Shown here piece by piece: positions 1 to 7,960 of a DNA stretch of 64,000 nucleotides; positions within the stretch are counted from its first letter, which is position 1; the number at the start of each line of letters is the position of its first letter. Source of the stretch: an uncultured bacterium. GTDB taxonomy: Bacteria > Verrucomicrobiota > Kiritimatiellia > CAIKKV01 > CAITUY01. The translations under genes and the position numbers were made by a program. The notes beneath the pieces are model-generated. The model saw nothing but the letters and a program-made list of their open reading frames with translations. It was not told where the DNA came from and did no database searches. The stretch covers positions 1 through 64,000 of the forward strand of contig CAITUY010000210.1 of assembly GCA_903895695.1 (NCBI GenBank). The letters are read 5' to 3'.

Positions 1-124
1 CGCTCCAGCTACAGGTCTGACCAATCTCCTTTACGAGGTCATTGCCTCACACGACAGATTCAGCCTGTAACCTGTCTACCCCATCAGTCCTTGCCTGATA
101 GGGTAATGCCATCCGAAGAAAAAT
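1..124. other. Non-coding sequence left of the sulfatase break
   Basis: No gene is visible. The stretch is richer in A and T than the rest of the window and contains an imperfect palindrome near 91-112 (CCATCAG paired with CTGATAGG). It starts where sulfatase homology stops, so it may be the end of an inserted element. I cannot assign it to a known insertion-sequence family. Confidence 0.3.
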
Positions 125-418
125 TCATACCATCTCCTTTGGATTGAGGCCTTGCGCCTGGCCGGGGAAAAGCACCTGAAAGTCGGCAAAGCCGATGCGC
201 TGCGAATAGCAGCCTGTCAGCATCGCTGCACGCGAAGCGGAGCACACCGGGGCGGCCATATAGAAATCGGTGAACCGCACCCCTTCCGCCGCCAGTCGGT
301 CCACATGCGGCGTGTCATTGCACTTGGATCCATAGCAGGCCAGGTCGCCATAGCCGAGGTCGTCGCAGTTGATCAGGATGATGTTGGGTTGCTTTGTCTT
401 GTTCAGGTCGGCATTCAT
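125..418 (-). pseudogene. Truncated sulfatase, N-terminal fragment
   Basis: This is the N-terminus of a type I sulfatase (alkaline-phosphatase superfamily), an enzyme class that removes sulfate esters from glycans. The fragment has the metal-binding NCDD (D19, D20) and the formylglycine signature C59-S-A-S-R63, where the cysteine is converted to the catalytic formylglycine. The reading frame then stops at about 97 residues, whereas family members run to 450-600. The normal next segment (a GKWHLG-type region) is absent in the remaining 124 bases in any frame. The ATG at 418 is chosen because typical sulfatase sequence starts directly after it; a longer in-frame extension upstream runs through a hairpin and is unlikely to be coding. 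It is a broken gene, or one cut by an insertion whose end lies at the window edge. Confidence 0.75.
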
Positions 419-439
419 GAATGAACCTTTGCTTCTGCA

Positions 440-505
440 GAACGTTACGGCCGAGGTTCGGTGGACCCGTTTGCGGGTTCGCCGCACCCTCGTGCCGTTG
501 GTTCG
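440..505 (-). other. attC-like imperfect hairpin at end of DUF6998-like gene
   Basis: On the minus strand this 66-nt stretch folds into a long imperfect hairpin: outer GAAC/GTTC, then ACGGC/GCCGT, then an approximately 18-bp stem with one bulged base around a CAAA loop. Long stems with an extrahelical base are typical of integron attC sites. The terminal core boxes are degenerate (GTTCTGC instead of GTTRRRY). It overlaps the last codons of the upstream gene, as attC sites often do. Family membership is inferred. Confidence 0.35.
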
Positions 506-999
506 ACCTCCGGGTTCTCCAGCAGAATTCGAGAATCGGAAATGAGCATCTGGGATATCCCGAGGTTCCATGCCCGCATCCGGCTATGCCAGCGTTTGTG
601 CTTTAGGAACTTCTCCCATGTGAGTTCAATAATCCGACGCACCTTGCAGTTGTCAAAAAATTGCACGACGATCACATGCTCGAACTTCTGTTTGTCTATC
701 TCCTTCGATTCCGGATCGCCCAGTCCGTAGAATACGCCAGTTCCGTTGCTCCGTGTGGCTTTGATGCTATAACGTTCGCCATTGCGGCTTATGGCATCGA
801 CGTTTTGTGTGCCGGGCGGTGCTGCCTGTAGTTTGGGTAGACCCGGTGTTTCCTTGTAGCGTTGTATTGCAATGTATTCGCCCAAATCACCGAGGAAATT
901 GTTGGACCGTATGACCCCGCGTTGCTTCAGGGCGTCGGGAATCCGCGCGTATAGATCGATCAACTCATCGATGCTTAGATTGTTCAGGTCGATATTCAT
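445..999 (-). CDS. DUF6998-like protein (possible nuclease fold)
   Basis: A 184-residue soluble protein resembling the DUF6998 family. The N-terminal helix (IDELIDLYARIPDALKQRGV) is typical of that family. It is followed by GDLGE41-Y, then NVD68 and YSIK80-A, an arrangement that resembles the E...D...xK catalytic core of PD-(D/E)XK nucleases. The function is unknown. The start overlaps the stop of the upstream membrane-protein gene by ATGA, so the two are co-transcribed. The last 20 or so residues are encoded by an attC-like hairpin and are probably not conserved. The context (toxin-antitoxin pair, attC-like hairpins, broken sulfatase) suggests a mobile cassette gene. Confidence 0.65.
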   Translation of the reverse strand: MNIDLNNLSIDELIDLYARIPDALKQRGVIRSNNFLGDLGEYIAIQRYKETPGLPKLQAAPPGTQNVDAISRNGERYSIKATRSNGTGVFYGLGDPESKEIDKQKFEHVIVVQFFDNCKVRRIIELTWEKFLKHKRWHSRMRAWNLGISQMLISDSRILLENPEVEPTARGCGEPANGSTEPRP

Positions 1000-1517
1000 T
1001 CGTTCTGGTCCAACGGGGGGCCTAACCGGACGTTGACCCGCTGCGGGTCAACGGTACGGTTAGGGCACTGCTCTGCGAATGTGCCTTCTTGTTTGATGCC
1101 CTGGCGCAACATCTTCTCAATGGCACACCTATCATCTTCGGACTCGACTTCCCACACGAGGCTCGCGCGACCGGTCTTCTTGTTCACCACGACGACCTCC
1201 TTATGATCCCCGTCAGAGACCAACACTGCGTCATCGACTGGAGTGCGCCGTCCCCGCAGCCCCACGACGAATTGCCTGCTGGTCAGCCAATAGTCCGGCA
1301 ATGTGTTGCCGAACCACCAGATGAACGCACATAACCCAAGGAAGAACGATATGGGGTAAGCCGTGTGCAGTCTCCGAACGCCCACGTATGCTATGGGCGC
1401 CGTCAACAGCAACGACACCACCGGTTCCCACCACGACCTAGGCCGATATATCTTGATCGACCTTGGTGTGTCCACGGCCTTCCATCCTCTGGTGTTCCTA
1501 TGGATCTTCCTTTTCAT
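996..1517 (-). CDS. Small membrane protein, unknown function
   Basis: A 173-residue protein that I do not recognise. Two hydrophobic segments at about residues 31-48 and 54-71 form a helical hairpin in the membrane. A basic N-terminus (KRKIHRNTR) suggests a cytoplasmic N-end, and a soluble domain of about 95 residues follows. The C-terminal 20 residues are encoded by a perfect double palindrome (attC-like, 1020-1066), so the original gene may have ended earlier. It shares an ATGA overlap with the DUF6998-like gene downstream, and the RelE-type toxin gene ends 28 bases upstream of its start. Confidence 0.5.
   Translation of the reverse strand: MKRKIHRNTRGWKAVDTPRSIKIYRPRSWWEPVVSLLLTAPIAYVGVRRLHTAYPISFFLGLCAFIWWFGNTLPDYWLTSRQFVVGLRGRRTPVDDAVLVSDGDHKEVVVVNKKTGRASLVWEVESEDDRCAIEKMLRQGIKQEGTFAEQCPNRTVDPQRVNVRLGPPLDQNE
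1020..1066 (-). other. attC-like double palindrome
   Basis: On the minus strand the order is CCTAACCG, a 4-nt spacer, a 9-bp stem GTTGACCCG/CGGGTCAAC, a 3-nt spacer, and CGGTTAGGC. The outer 8-bp arms are perfect complements. The right end is a perfect integron core site (GTTAGGC fits GTTRRRY), and the left end (CCCTAAC) differs from RYYYAAC at one base. The length of 47 nt is shorter than usual attC sites (about 57-140). It sits exactly at a gene end in the orientation expected of a cassette. Confidence 0.45.
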
Positions 1518-1545
1518 GGCAGAACGAGGTTACTGGCGCTTCCAC

Positions 1546-1800
1546 CTATCGGTACACGTCCTTTCGATCTCCGATGGCGACGACCAGGACGACAAGTCGG
1601 TCATCATGGATCTCGTAAAGCACTCGGTAATCCCCGATGCGGATACGCCATCCCGAGCGGCCGGAAAGTTTCTTACAGCCAGAAGGTCGGGGGTCCGCAC
1701 CCAGTTGACGGATGGAGTCGATGATGCGGGACTGTGCCTGTCGGTCGAGCCGGGAGAGTTGTTTCTGCGCCGTTCGCAGAATCTCGACCGCGTATCTCAT
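1546..1800 (-). CDS. RelE/ParE-family toxin
   Basis: An 84-residue protein of the RelE/ParE toxin superfamily. Typical features are the N-terminal beta-strand and helical hairpin (YAVEILRTAQKQLSRLD), the central pattern GCKKLSGRSGWRIRIGDYRVLYEI, and the closing DRKDVYR. RelE members cleave mRNA on the ribosome, while ParE members attack gyrase; the GDYRVLYEI pattern favours RelE. Its start overlaps the stop of the upstream antitoxin by ATGA, the usual antitoxin-first arrangement. Such operons are normally repressed by the antitoxin-toxin complex. Confidence 0.88.
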   Translation of the reverse strand: MRYAVEILRTAQKQLSRLDRQAQSRIIDSIRQLGADPRPSGCKKLSGRSGWRIRIGDYRVLYEIHDDRLVVLVVAIGDRKDVYR

Positions 1801-2003
1801 TTGCCGTAGCCCGCTTGAATCTCGCGCACGGCCTGCTCAAATGGGATCGCGTCCTGGGGGCCAGTCTTCGCATGGTCAAACGCTCGGATATCGTCAAGTT
1901 CTTCGAGTTCTCCGACGACGCGCTCCCACTCTGCAACCGGCAAGAGCACGGCTTTGCGGTGCTGCGCTTCATCAACGACGTATTCCGGATGTAGTGTCAC
2001 CAT
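1797..2003 (-). CDS. Antitoxin of RelE-type pair
   Basis: A 68-residue acidic protein upstream of and overlapping the RelE-type toxin. It begins MVTLHPEYVVDEAQHRKAVL, resembling Phd/RelB-like antitoxins whose N-terminal part contacts operator DNA and whose C-terminal part wraps the toxin. The ATG at 2003 is chosen because GGAGGTGGAAGC lies immediately upstream, giving a strong ribosome binding site. The open frame extends further 5', but that part has no coding character. The assignment to an antitoxin family rests mainly on position, size and the overlap with the toxin gene. Confidence 0.8.
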   Translation of the reverse strand: MVTLHPEYVVDEAQHRKAVLLPVAEWERVVGELEELDDIRAFDHAKTGPQDAIPFEQAVREIQAGYGK

Positions 2004-2243
2004 GCTTCCACCTCCAAGGCCAAGTATGTCTTGTTGCCTGCATTGAATCAAATCATCTCTGGCTTCGTACTCTTCCTGCGCCCCACCCGCGACATCCTGT
2101 CCCGCGACCGGACATTTTGTCCGGCCAGGATGCCCGCCGCGCTTGGCAAGGCGTCGATAGCCGTGCCAATTGGCTCCAAGAGGGACTCTTCTTCTCCGCC
2201 CGCCCTCATTCTGGCACACCCACTGCTATGCCTTGGCATCGCC
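2004..2243. other. Intergenic gap with perfect hairpin
   Basis: No gene is seen. The gap separates the divergent antitoxin and Hsp20 genes and should hold both promoters. It contains a perfect 7-bp hairpin CCGGACA-TTT-TGTCCGG at 2109-2125, flanked by outward arms CATCCTG and CAGGATG (about 2094-2132). This could be an operator, a terminator, or the end of a small inserted element. Confidence 0.4.
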
Positions 2244-3074
2244 ATGGACGCCCCGACTACAACACGACATAGCCGCTGGCTCCCGGTCATCGTCGGCCTG
2301 CTGGTGCTGGTCGTGCTGATGCAGCTTGCCCTCCTGTTCCAGCGGCAGGCGCGAACTGGCCGCCCGTACGGATTCTTTGCGGAGGCCCCCCGCCCTTCCT
2401 GGTTGAGCCAGATGAAAGCCCGGCTCTGGCCGCCGGCTAAGGCCGTGCCCGTGGCCGCGCCGTTGACGCCGGACACCGTGTGGGACGACTTCCACCGCAT
2501 GGAAATCATGCATGCCAAGATCAACCGGATGTTCGAGGAAGCATCGCGGACGTCCGAATTGCCCCCCCCGAGCGCTGCTGCCGTGTCGAACGCGGAGGCC
2601 GGCAGCAGCGCCTTTGCCGATCCCTGGCGGCACATGCAGGCCATGCGCCGGCAGATCGATGCGATGTTTGCCACGGCCCGCAACGACAACGAGCCCGGTG
2701 CGGGACGGACGGGCTTTGAGGATGGCTGGGCCGCGCTGGCCGTGACGCCGGGCATGACGGTACGCGACACCGGCGACACCTACGAGATCTCGGTGCCGCT
2801 GCCGGGCTTCGACAAGTCGGCAATCCACGTCACGCTGCATGGCTCGCTCCTCGACATCGTCGCCGAGCAACGTCGCGATATGACCGGCACCAACCACACC
2901 AGCGCGGCCTGGACCACGCATTCGTCGAGCCGCTTCGAACGCCGCCTGCTCCTGCCACGGGCCGGGCCGCGACCCGATGCCGTGCGAGCCAGTTATAAGG
3001 ACGACGTCCTGCGCGTGAGTGTCCCAAAAGCGGAAGCGAAACAAAACGACGACAGCGGGGTGCCGGTGAACTAG
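2244..3074 (+). CDS. Membrane-anchored small heat-shock protein (Hsp20 family)
   Basis: A 276-residue protein with one N-terminal transmembrane segment (about residues 13-33), a charged and proline-rich linker, two similar helical motifs (DDFHRMEIMHAKINRMF and DPWRHMQAMRRQIDAMF), and a C-terminal alpha-crystallin domain at about 169-266 (TYEISVPLPGFDKSAIHV; DVLRVSVPK). Small heat-shock proteins hold unfolding proteins; ordinary members are soluble and about 150 residues. The membrane anchor implies a chaperone role at the inner membrane or in the periplasm. The ATG at 2244 is chosen because it directly precedes the anchor. A dispersed palindromic repeat begins at the stop codon. Confidence 0.8.
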   Translation: MDAPTTTRHSRWLPVIVGLLVLVVLMQLALLFQRQARTGRPYGFFAEAPRPSWLSQMKARLWPPAKAVPVAAPLTPDTVWDDFHRMEIMHAKINRMFEEASRTSELPPPSAAAVSNAEAGSSAFADPWRHMQAMRRQIDAMFATARNDNEPGAGRTGFEDGWAALAVTPGMTVRDTGDTYEISVPLPGFDKSAIHVTLHGSLLDIVAEQRRDMTGTNHTSAAWTTHSSSRFERRLLLPRAGPRPDAVRASYKDDVLRVSVPKAEAKQNDDSGVPVN

Positions 3075-3160
3075 GGAGCGGCGCGGCTTCCCGCGCCGGC
3101 TCGTCGCGAGTGCTCCTCGCCACGAGCGTCCGGAGCCGGAAGCGGGACTATCGCTTCCGG
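3074..3160 (+). repeat. Dispersed palindromic repeat, family A, diverged copy
   Basis: It begins GGGAGCGGCGCGGCTTCCC like the copies at 10008-10083 and 41917-41991, then diverges in the middle and ends in CCGGAGCCGGAAGCG. It lies between the Hsp20 gene and the ABC operon. The hairpins may end the upstream transcript. Confidence 0.7.
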
Positions 3161-3207
3161 TGCGGAAGTGTGAGAGGATGCGCACGAAGGAAACAAGGAG
3201 ATGAGTC

Positions 3208-3945
3208 ATGCTTGATGTTCGCGATCTGCACAAGAGGTTCGGACCCATCCACGCGGTCCGGGGAATCTCGTTCACGGTCAATAAGGGCGAGGTCCTCGGG
3301 TTCCTGGGACCGAACGGAGCCGGCAAGTCCACCACCATGCGGATGATCGTCGGCTTCCTGCCCCCCACTTCGGGTACGGCGGTCGTCAACGGCCACGACG
3401 TGGTCTCGGACCCGATCGGCGCCAAGACGCAGATCGGTTATCTGCCCGAAAATGCCCCGGCCTACGGCGACATGACCGTGCAGGATTTCCTGCGCTTCGG
3501 CGCCGAGATCCGCGGCTACAACGGGGCCGAGCGCAAGGCCCGCGTCGAGGGCGCCCTGGAAAAGGCCCACCTCACGAATGTGCGGCGGCAGTCAATCTCG
3601 ACCCTCTCCAAGGGCTACAAGCAACGGGTCTGCTTCGCGCAGGCCATCCTGCATGATCCGCCCATCCTGATCATGGATGAGCCGACCGACGGCCTGGACC
3701 CCAACCAGAAACACGTCGTGCGAACCATGATCCAGGAAATGGCCCCCGAGAAGGTTATCGTCATCTCGACGCACATCCTTGAGGAGGTCGAAGCCGTGTG
3801 CACGCGGGCCATCATCATCGCTCGTGGCACGATCGTGGCCAACGGCACGCCCGCCGAACTCAAGGCGCACGGCCGTACGGGCCGGCTCGACGACGTGTTC
3901 CGCGACCTGACGCTCGGGGACGAGCAGGTTCGCAAGGCCGGCTGA
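3208..3945 (+). CDS. ABC transporter ATP-binding protein, GldA-like
   Basis: A 245-residue ATPase that powers the ABC-2-type exporter formed with the next gene. Visible motifs are Walker A G34-PNGAGKST, the variant signature LSKGYKQR, Walker B LIMDEPTDGLDP and the switch histidine in STHILEE. The closest familiar relatives are GldA of Bacteroidota gliding systems and the related ATPases that accompany GldF/GldG-type proteins in many non-gliding bacteria. AAGGAG lies 8 bases before the ATG. It is the first gene of a ten-gene operon extending to 17.6 kb. The exported substrate is not known. Confidence 0.9.
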   Translation: MLDVRDLHKRFGPIHAVRGISFTVNKGEVLGFLGPNGAGKSTTMRMIVGFLPPTSGTAVVNGHDVVSDPIGAKTQIGYLPENAPAYGDMTVQDFLRFGAEIRGYNGAERKARVEGALEKAHLTNVRRQSISTLSKGYKQRVCFAQAILHDPPILIMDEPTDGLDPNQKHVVRTMIQEMAPEKVIVISTHILEEVEAVCTRAIIIARGTIVANGTPAELKAHGRTGRLDDVFRDLTLGDEQVRKAG

Positions 3946-3962
3946 GAAAAGGAATCCACACT

Positions 3963-4721
3963 ATGCACGCCATGCAAACCACCAAAGCTATTTTCAAACG
4001 CGAACTGCGGTCGTACTTCGAGTCGCCGGTCGCCTACGTCTTCCTGATCGTCTTTCTCGCGCTCGCGGGCTTCCTGACCTTCGCGGTCGGGCGGTTCTAC
4101 GAGAACGGGTCGGCCGATCTGCGCGGGTTCTTCTTCTGGCACCCGTGGATCTACCTCATCCTCGTTCCCGCCGCCGGCATGCGGCTCTGGGCCGAGGAAC
4201 GGCGCGCCGGGACGATCGAACTGCTGCTGACCATGCCCGTGACGCTCGGCCAGGCCATCGTCGGCAAGTTCCTCGCGGCCTGGGTCTTCCTGGGCATCGC
4301 GCTGGCGCTTACCTTCCCGGTCCTGCTGACCACCCTGTACTTGGGCAGCCCGGATCTCGGGGTCGCGCTGACCGGCTACATCGGGAGCCTGCTCCTGGCC
4401 GGCACGTATCTGTCGGTGGGCCTGCTGACCTCGGCCATGACCCGAAACCAGGTCGTCAGTTTCGTGCTGTCCGTGGTGATCTGCTTCTTCCTGCTGATCG
4501 CCGGCTGGCCGCCCGTGACGGACCTGCTCGTGCGCGTGGTGCACGACCGGCCCTGGCTGGAGTGGATCGTGCGCGCCGTGACGTCATTCAGCGTCATGCC
4601 GCACTTCGATTCGATCCAGCGCGGCGTGGTGGACCTGCGCGACCTGGTGTACTTCGCCAGCGTGATGACCTTCATGCTCTTTGCCACGCACCTGGTGCTG
4701 GATAACCGCAAGGCGGCGTGA
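3963..4721 (+). CDS. ABC transporter permease, GldF-like
   Basis: A 252-residue integral membrane protein with about six transmembrane helices, starting with the typical ABC-2 permease pattern (KAIFKRELRSYFESPVAYVF). It also carries the RLWAEERRAGTIELLLTMPV motif, conserved in GldF-like and NosY-like permeases at the cytoplasmic loop that contacts the ATPase. It partners the ATPase 17 bases upstream and the GldG-like protein downstream. The start at 3963 follows AAGGA at a suitable distance, and the sequence conforms to the family from the first residues. Confidence 0.88.
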   Translation: MHAMQTTKAIFKRELRSYFESPVAYVFLIVFLALAGFLTFAVGRFYENGSADLRGFFFWHPWIYLILVPAAGMRLWAEERRAGTIELLLTMPVTLGQAIVGKFLAAWVFLGIALALTFPVLLTTLYLGSPDLGVALTGYIGSLLLAGTYLSVGLLTSAMTRNQVVSFVLSVVICFFLLIAGWPPVTDLLVRVVHDRPWLEWIVRAVTSFSVMPHFDSIQRGVVDLRDLVYFASVMTFMLFATHLVLDNRKAA

Positions 4722-4764
4722 TTCGAACGCCACAGTCTTTACGAAGCGATGATGAGGTGACGAG

Positions 4765-6678
4765 ATGGATACGAAAGCCAAAACATACCGATTCTGGAAA
4801 TTGAGCGGCAGCGCCGCGGGACTCCTCGTCCTGCTGGTGATTCTAGTCGCTGTAAACGTGATCGTGAGCGGCATGAGGGTCCGCAAGGACCTGACCCAGG
4901 AGAAGCTCTACACGCTCACCGACGGCACGCGCAAAGTGCTGGGCAAACTGGACCGCGACGTGACGCTGATGTTCTTCTACACCAGCAGCGCGCCCGACGT
5001 CCCCGGGCCCATCAAGCAGTTCGCGCAGCAGGTCGAGGACCTGTTGCGCGAGTACGAGCGCGTGGGCGGCGGGCGGGTCATGATCGAGAAATACGATCCC
5101 AAGCCCGACTCCGAGGAAGAGGACCTGGCCCAGCGGTACGGCGTGGAAGGCCAGGCTATCTCCCAGGGTGGAACGGCCTTGTACCTGGGCATCGTGGCCA
5201 GTTGCGGCGATGTCCAGGCGACGCTCCCGGTCGTGGACCCGCGCAACGAGGAGTTGCTCGAATACACGATCACGCGTCTCGTCCACCGCGTCGCGATGCC
5301 CAAGAAGCCGACGCTCGGCGTGATGAGCAGCCTGCCCGTGCTGGGCTCGCCGATGCCCCCGATGATGATGCCCGGCCAGCGGCCCCAGCAGCAGCCCGCC
5401 TGGGCCAGCTTCCGCGACCTTCAGCAGGACTACGATGTGCGCTCAATCCCGCCGACGGCCGAGAGCATTGATCCGGGCGTCGACGCCTTGATGGTCGTCC
5501 ATCCCAAGGACCTGTCCGATAAGACCCTCTACGCCATTGACCAGTTCGTCCTGCGCGGCGGGCACCTGCTCGCCTTCGTCGACCCGTTCTGCGTGTCTGA
5601 TTCGGCTTCGGTCGATCCCATGGGCGGGTACGGCGGCATGCCCAAGCGCTCCTCCGATCTGGGCCGCCTTTTCGGGGCCTGGGGCATCACCTACGACGCC
5701 GGCAAGATCGTCGCCGACCTGAAGGCCACCACGCCCCTGCGCGGCCGGAATAACGCCGTGGAGTACAGCCCGCTGTACCTGAGCCTGCGCAAAGAGAACC
5801 TCAATCCCGACGACGTGATGACCTCGCCCGTCAATACCCTCATGATGGTCATGGCCGGCGCTTTCGGGGGCGATGGCGCCGAGGGCCTGAAGATCACCCC
5901 GCTCATCACGACCTCGGAGCAAAGCGCGCTCACGGACGCCATGATGGCCCAGTACGACCCGAATGCCTTCAAGCGGCAGTTCAAGAGCGGGCAAAAGAAA
6001 CTCAACCTGGCCATCCGCGTCCAAGGCAAGTTCAAGACGGCCTTCCCCGAGGGCAAACCCCGCGAGTCGGCGACCGACACGAATGCTGTCGAATCGGCCG
6101 GCGATCACCTGGCCCAGAGCGTCATCGACGGCAACGTCATCCTCGTCGCCGACGTCGACATGCTGGCCAATGACTTCTGCGTTCAGGAAATGAACTTCCT
6201 CGGCTACTCGGCCTTCCAGCCCATTAACGACAACCTGAGCCTCATGGCCAATATGGTGGACCAGATTGCCGGTAGTTCTGACCTGATGGGTATCCGCTGC
6301 CGCGGCCGCACGTTCCGGCCCTTCACCCGCGTCCTCGCGCTCGAGGCCCAGGCGCAGGAACAATGGCTGGAGCAGGAGCAATCCATCGAACAGCGCCTGC
6401 AGGACACCGAGCGGCGAATGGGCGAGCTGCAGCAAAAGAAGGACGACAAGCAACGTTTCGTCCTGAGCCCCGAGCAAGCCAGGGAAATCGAGGGGTTCAA
6501 AGCGGAAGTCCTCAAAAACAAACAGGAACTCAAACAGGTCCGCCGCAATCTTCGCGAGGGCATCGAGTCACTCGGCATGACCCTGAAGCTGATTAACATC
6601 GCGCTGGTGCCATTGTGCGTCGGCCTGGCCGGCATTGTCTTCTGGCTCGTTCGCCGCCGGAAGACACGCACCACTTGA
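4765..6678 (+). CDS. GldG-like ABC-associated protein
   Basis: A 637-residue protein anchored by an N-terminal helix (about 14-34) and a C-terminal helix (about 607-627), with a large domain presumably outside the membrane. After the first helix it carries DLTQEKLYTLTDGTRKVLGKL, the hallmark of the GldG/ABC_transp_aux family. Before the last helix there is a charged coiled coil (about 530-600). It most likely acts as an accessory subunit of the GldA/GldF-like transporter. A methionine- and proline-rich insertion at about 190-210 is unusual. Confidence 0.85.
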   Translation: MDTKAKTYRFWKLSGSAAGLLVLLVILVAVNVIVSGMRVRKDLTQEKLYTLTDGTRKVLGKLDRDVTLMFFYTSSAPDVPGPIKQFAQQVEDLLREYERVGGGRVMIEKYDPKPDSEEEDLAQRYGVEGQAISQGGTALYLGIVASCGDVQATLPVVDPRNEELLEYTITRLVHRVAMPKKPTLGVMSSLPVLGSPMPPMMMPGQRPQQQPAWASFRDLQQDYDVRSIPPTAESIDPGVDALMVVHPKDLSDKTLYAIDQFVLRGGHLLAFVDPFCVSDSASVDPMGGYGGMPKRSSDLGRLFGAWGITYDAGKIVADLKATTPLRGRNNAVEYSPLYLSLRKENLNPDDVMTSPVNTLMMVMAGAFGGDGAEGLKITPLITTSEQSALTDAMMAQYDPNAFKRQFKSGQKKLNLAIRVQGKFKTAFPEGKPRESATDTNAVESAGDHLAQSVIDGNVILVADVDMLANDFCVQEMNFLGYSAFQPINDNLSLMANMVDQIAGSSDLMGIRCRGRTFRPFTRVLALEAQAQEQWLEQEQSIEQRLQDTERRMGELQQKKDDKQRFVLSPEQAREIEGFKAEVLKNKQELKQVRRNLREGIESLGMTLKLINIALVPLCVGLAGIVFWLVRRRKTRTT

Positions 6679-6726
6679 TAGGCGTCGCTACACACTCGAC
6701 TTAACCAACAGCAGGGAATAACACAC

Positions 6727-7947
6727 GTGAAAATCAAAACACTCCTCAGCCTGGTGGTCCTCGCCGTCGTGCTCGTCGGCCTGGCCAGGTGGTCCTCCAA
6801 CCGCGGCCAGGTCGCGTCCGGCGCGGCGCGCATCGGCGAAAAAGTCCTGCCCGGCCTCGTCGACGGCATCAATGATATCGCCAGCGTCCGCGTGCAGTCG
6901 GCGGCTGGCACTGCCGATATGGCCCGCGTGGACGGCGTCTGGCGCGTGCCGGGTAGATACGGCTATCGCGCGGATTTCGCCAAGGTGAGCGACGCCTTGC
7001 GCAAACTGGCCGACCTCAAGATCGCCCAGGTCATGCACGTCACGCCGGCCCAGGTAGCTGAGTTGCACCTGCTCGCGCCCGGTCCCGGCAGCAACACGGA
7101 GCAGCGCGCCACCCTCGTCGAGTTGAAGACCTCGAACGGCTCCACGCTGGCTTCCCTGCGCCTCGGCAAGACGCATAACCGGCCCAGTCCCGCCGGCGCG
7201 CCGCCGGAGATGGGCGGCGGTTACCCGGACGGCAAGTACGTGGCGCTCGACGACAGGAAGGTCTACCTGGTCGGTGACCCGCTCGACGAGCTGGCAACAA
7301 CCGACCGCGACTGGCTCGACCAGGATTTCCTGAACGTCGCCGCCACCGACCTGGCATCCATTGACGTGACGGGCCTGACGAACGGGCCGGTCCGGGTCGC
7401 GCGTCCGGCCGCGGGCGGCGAGCTTGTGCTCCAGGATATTCCGGCCGGCAAGGAGGTCGACAGCGGCAAGCTCACGCGCCTGACCGGCGCGCTCGGTTAC
7501 CTCCGCTTCGAGGACGTGGCCGATCCGGGCCTCGCGGCGACCGTCACCGGCCTCGACAAGCCCACTGTCGTCAAGGCCGCGACCACCAAAGGCGTCGTCT
7601 ACACCCTCAAGATCGGGGCCTCTCCCGCCAACGATGCGCGCCGCTACGTGAATGTCGCGGTGTCGTTCGCGGCGCCCGCCACCACCGGGGTTGTCGCCGC
7701 CGCGTCGGGCGCGAGCACTAACGCAGTGGCCGAAGCCAAAGCCAAGGCCGACGAGAACCGCAAGGTCGAGGCCGGCGCCAAAGCGCTGAATGACAAATTC
7801 AGCCCCTGGGTCTTCCTGCTGGGTGACTATCAGGCTGCCTCCCTGCTTCAGCCGCTTTCCGAACTGGTCAAGGACAAGGTGCCGCCGCCGGCAGCGGCCA
7901 CCAATGCCGTTCCGGTCGAGACCGCTTCAATGGAAGTATCCAAGTAA
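6727..7947 (+). CDS. DUF4340 domain protein
   Basis: A 406-residue protein with an N-terminal membrane anchor (about 5-21) followed by an extracytoplasmic region of DUF4340 type (WRVPGRYGYRADFAKVSDALRKLADLKIAQ; KVYLVGD). DUF4340 genes regularly follow GldG-like genes, and here it does so after 48 bases. A role as an outer accessory of the same transporter is inferred. The C-terminal region is alanine-rich and of low complexity. The biochemical function is unknown. Confidence 0.8.
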   Translation: MKIKTLLSLVVLAVVLVGLARWSSNRGQVASGAARIGEKVLPGLVDGINDIASVRVQSAAGTADMARVDGVWRVPGRYGYRADFAKVSDALRKLADLKIAQVMHVTPAQVAELHLLAPGPGSNTEQRATLVELKTSNGSTLASLRLGKTHNRPSPAGAPPEMGGGYPDGKYVALDDRKVYLVGDPLDELATTDRDWLDQDFLNVAATDLASIDVTGLTNGPVRVARPAAGGELVLQDIPAGKEVDSGKLTRLTGALGYLRFEDVADPGLAATVTGLDKPTVVKAATTKGVVYTLKIGASPANDARRYVNVAVSFAAPATTGVVAAASGASTNAVAEAKAKADENRKVEAGAKALNDKFSPWVFLLGDYQAASLLQPLSELVKDKVPPPAAATNAVPVETASMEVSK

Positions 7948-7960
7948 CGCAAGGAGTCCC

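Noticed and set aside
1..124. Frameshifted remainder of the sulfatase
   Set aside because: All three minus-strand frames were read and none continues with sulfatase-like sequence.
5443..6477. Minus-strand frame opposite the GldG-like gene
   Set aside because: Antisense shadow. The plus strand carries clear GldG family motifs.
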